A stretch of DNA of 64,000 nucleotides, from assembly GCA_016714785.1 (NCBI GenBank), contig JADKCC010000017.1, positions 124,001-188,000 of the forward strand, in the 5' to 3' direction. A program made the translations under genes and the position numbers. Under the pieces are notes generated by a model. That model worked only from the letters and a program-made list of their open reading frames with translations, did no database searches and was not told the DNA's origin. The stretch is from Saprospiraceae bacterium. Lineage in GTDB: Bacteria; Bacteroidota; Bacteroidia; Chitinophagales; Saprospiraceae. This document shows positions 63,333 through 64,000 of the stretch, piece by piece (the stretch's first letter is position 1; the number at the start of each line of letters is the position of its first letter).

Positions 63333-64000
63333 AGACTACTCTGTTTATTCCTTTTACTTGATTGATAATATCACTCGAAATGCTTGCTAGCAATTCATAA
63401 GGTAGATGACTCCATTCAGCGGTCATTCCATCTATAGAATTGACACATCTTAATGCTACTGTAAATTCATACGTTCGCTCATCTCCCATCACACCGACAG
63501 ACTGAACTGGAAGTAAAATAGCACCAGCTTGCCATACTTTATCGTACCATCCTGAATTTTGGAGATGGTTGGTAAAAATCTTGTCTGCCTCTTGACAAAG
63601 TCTAACCTTCTCTCTAGTGATTTCGCCCAAAACTCTAATACCTAAACCCGGGCCTGGAAATGGGTGCCGATTAAGCAGGTGAGCTGGAACACCTAATTCT
63701 TTCCCAACTTTCCTTACTTCATCTTTAAATAGCATCCTTAATGGCTCTACTAAGTTAAGTTTAAGTTTATCTGGCAATCCACCTACGTTATGATGTGATT
63801 TTATAGTGACAGAAGGGCCATGTACTGATACTGATTCGATCACGTCTGGATATATTGTACCTTGACCTAGCCATTTTACTGCTGGCATTTGATGAGACTC
63901 GTCTTCGAAAACATCAATAAACAATTTACCAATGACTTTTCTTTTTGCTTCTGGTTCTGATATTCCAGTAAGTGCATCTAAGAAGAGATCATTGGCTTTG
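63289..64000 (-). CDS. guaA: GMP synthase (glutamine-hydrolysing), 3' part, cut by the window edge
   Basis: The reading frame stays open to the window edge. The visible part holds the end of the ATP-pyrophosphatase domain (LTGISEPEAKRKVIGKLFIDVF, in segments, then QGTIYPDVIES and SHHNVGGLP). It continues with LVEPLRMLFKDEVRKVGKELG and the dimerisation domain HPFPGPGLGIRVLGE through TTKPPATIEWE-like KPPATIEWE at the end. It aminates XMP to GMP in purine synthesis. The stop lies 44 nt inside the downstream lipoprotein gene. Confidence 0.96.
   Translation of the reverse strand, partial: KANDLFLDALTGISEPEAKRKVIGKLFIDVFEDESHQMPAVKWLGQGTIYPDVIESVSVHGPSVTIKSHHNVGGLPDKLKLNLVEPLRMLFKDEVRKVGKELGVPAHLLNRHPFPGPGLGIRVLGEITREKVRLCQEADKIFTNHLQNSGWYDKVWQAGAILLPVQSVGVMGDERTYEFTVALRCVNSIDGMTAEWSHLPYELLASISSDIINQVKGINRVVYDISTKPPATIEWE

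Overview
The window looks like the chromosome of a Bacteroidota bacterium, probably Saprospiria-like. It is AT-rich. Its -7 promoter boxes fit TAnnTTTG. It carries type IX secretion (T9SS) cargo and accessory proteins (PorP/SprF, a PorV/PorQ-like barrel, C-terminal sorting domains), DUF6089 outer-membrane proteins, a short RpoD-type sigma factor and many SpII lipoproteins. There is no rRNA, no tRNA that I can recognise and no CRISPR array. Genus is not determinable from the sequence alone.

Layout. 1-2.1 kb is non-coding repeat DNA: octamer TGATTTGN arrays, a 21-bp satellite, TTGCAA-core hairpins and a palindromic dispersed element. 2.1-8 kb holds a small conserved hypothetical gene, a TPR histidine kinase with an eroded ATP site, and a secreted vanadium-haloperoxidase-family protein. 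8-14.6 kb holds more palindromic repeats, a PKD/CHU_C adhesin-like protein, a flippase-like protein and two T9SS-type outer-membrane proteins. 14.6-19.4 kb holds a glycosyltransferase broken by one TGA, a RibBA-like riboflavin protein whose cyclohydrolase half looks dead, a GNAT acetyltransferase, a DsbA-like protein and a NamZ-like lipoprotein. 19.4-20.7 kb is a repeat island. The SDR-type threonine dehydrogenase and Kbl operon follows; together these convert L-threonine to glycine and acetyl-CoA.

22.9-28.1 kb has two tandem paralogous secreted thrombospondin-3-repeat genes, both broken: one by a +1 frameshift, the other by a 1737-bp insertion sequence with an 8-bp target duplication. 28-31.6 kb has a T9SS cargo gene, a Cys-rich gene fragment and a second repeat island. 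31.6-43.9 kb is mostly housekeeping: PBP1A, TrhO, an amidase, DUF6089, RimM, MnmA, PurC with a Nudix-like partner, and RpoD. 43.9-45 kb is intergenic, with a MITE-like element and 11-bp satellites. 45-64 kb holds a GT-C glycosyltransferase, LeuS, a second DUF6089 protein, a maltodextrin transporter/GH13 pair, TilS, an unknown two-gene unit, an M20 amidohydrolase, a two-gene PspA-like coiled-coil operon, TrmH, a PBP1-like lipoprotein and the 3' part of guaA.

The most interesting non-standard signals are three. (1) A dispersed repeat at 19.5, 20.4 and 31.1 kb carries three consecutive hairpins whose stems show compensatory base changes between copies. (2) TTGCAA-core hairpins and head-to-head palindromic elements fill the intergenic regions. 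(3) A membrane-anchored PspA-like protein sits in an operon with a small coiled-coil partner, behind a good Bacteroidota-type promoter.
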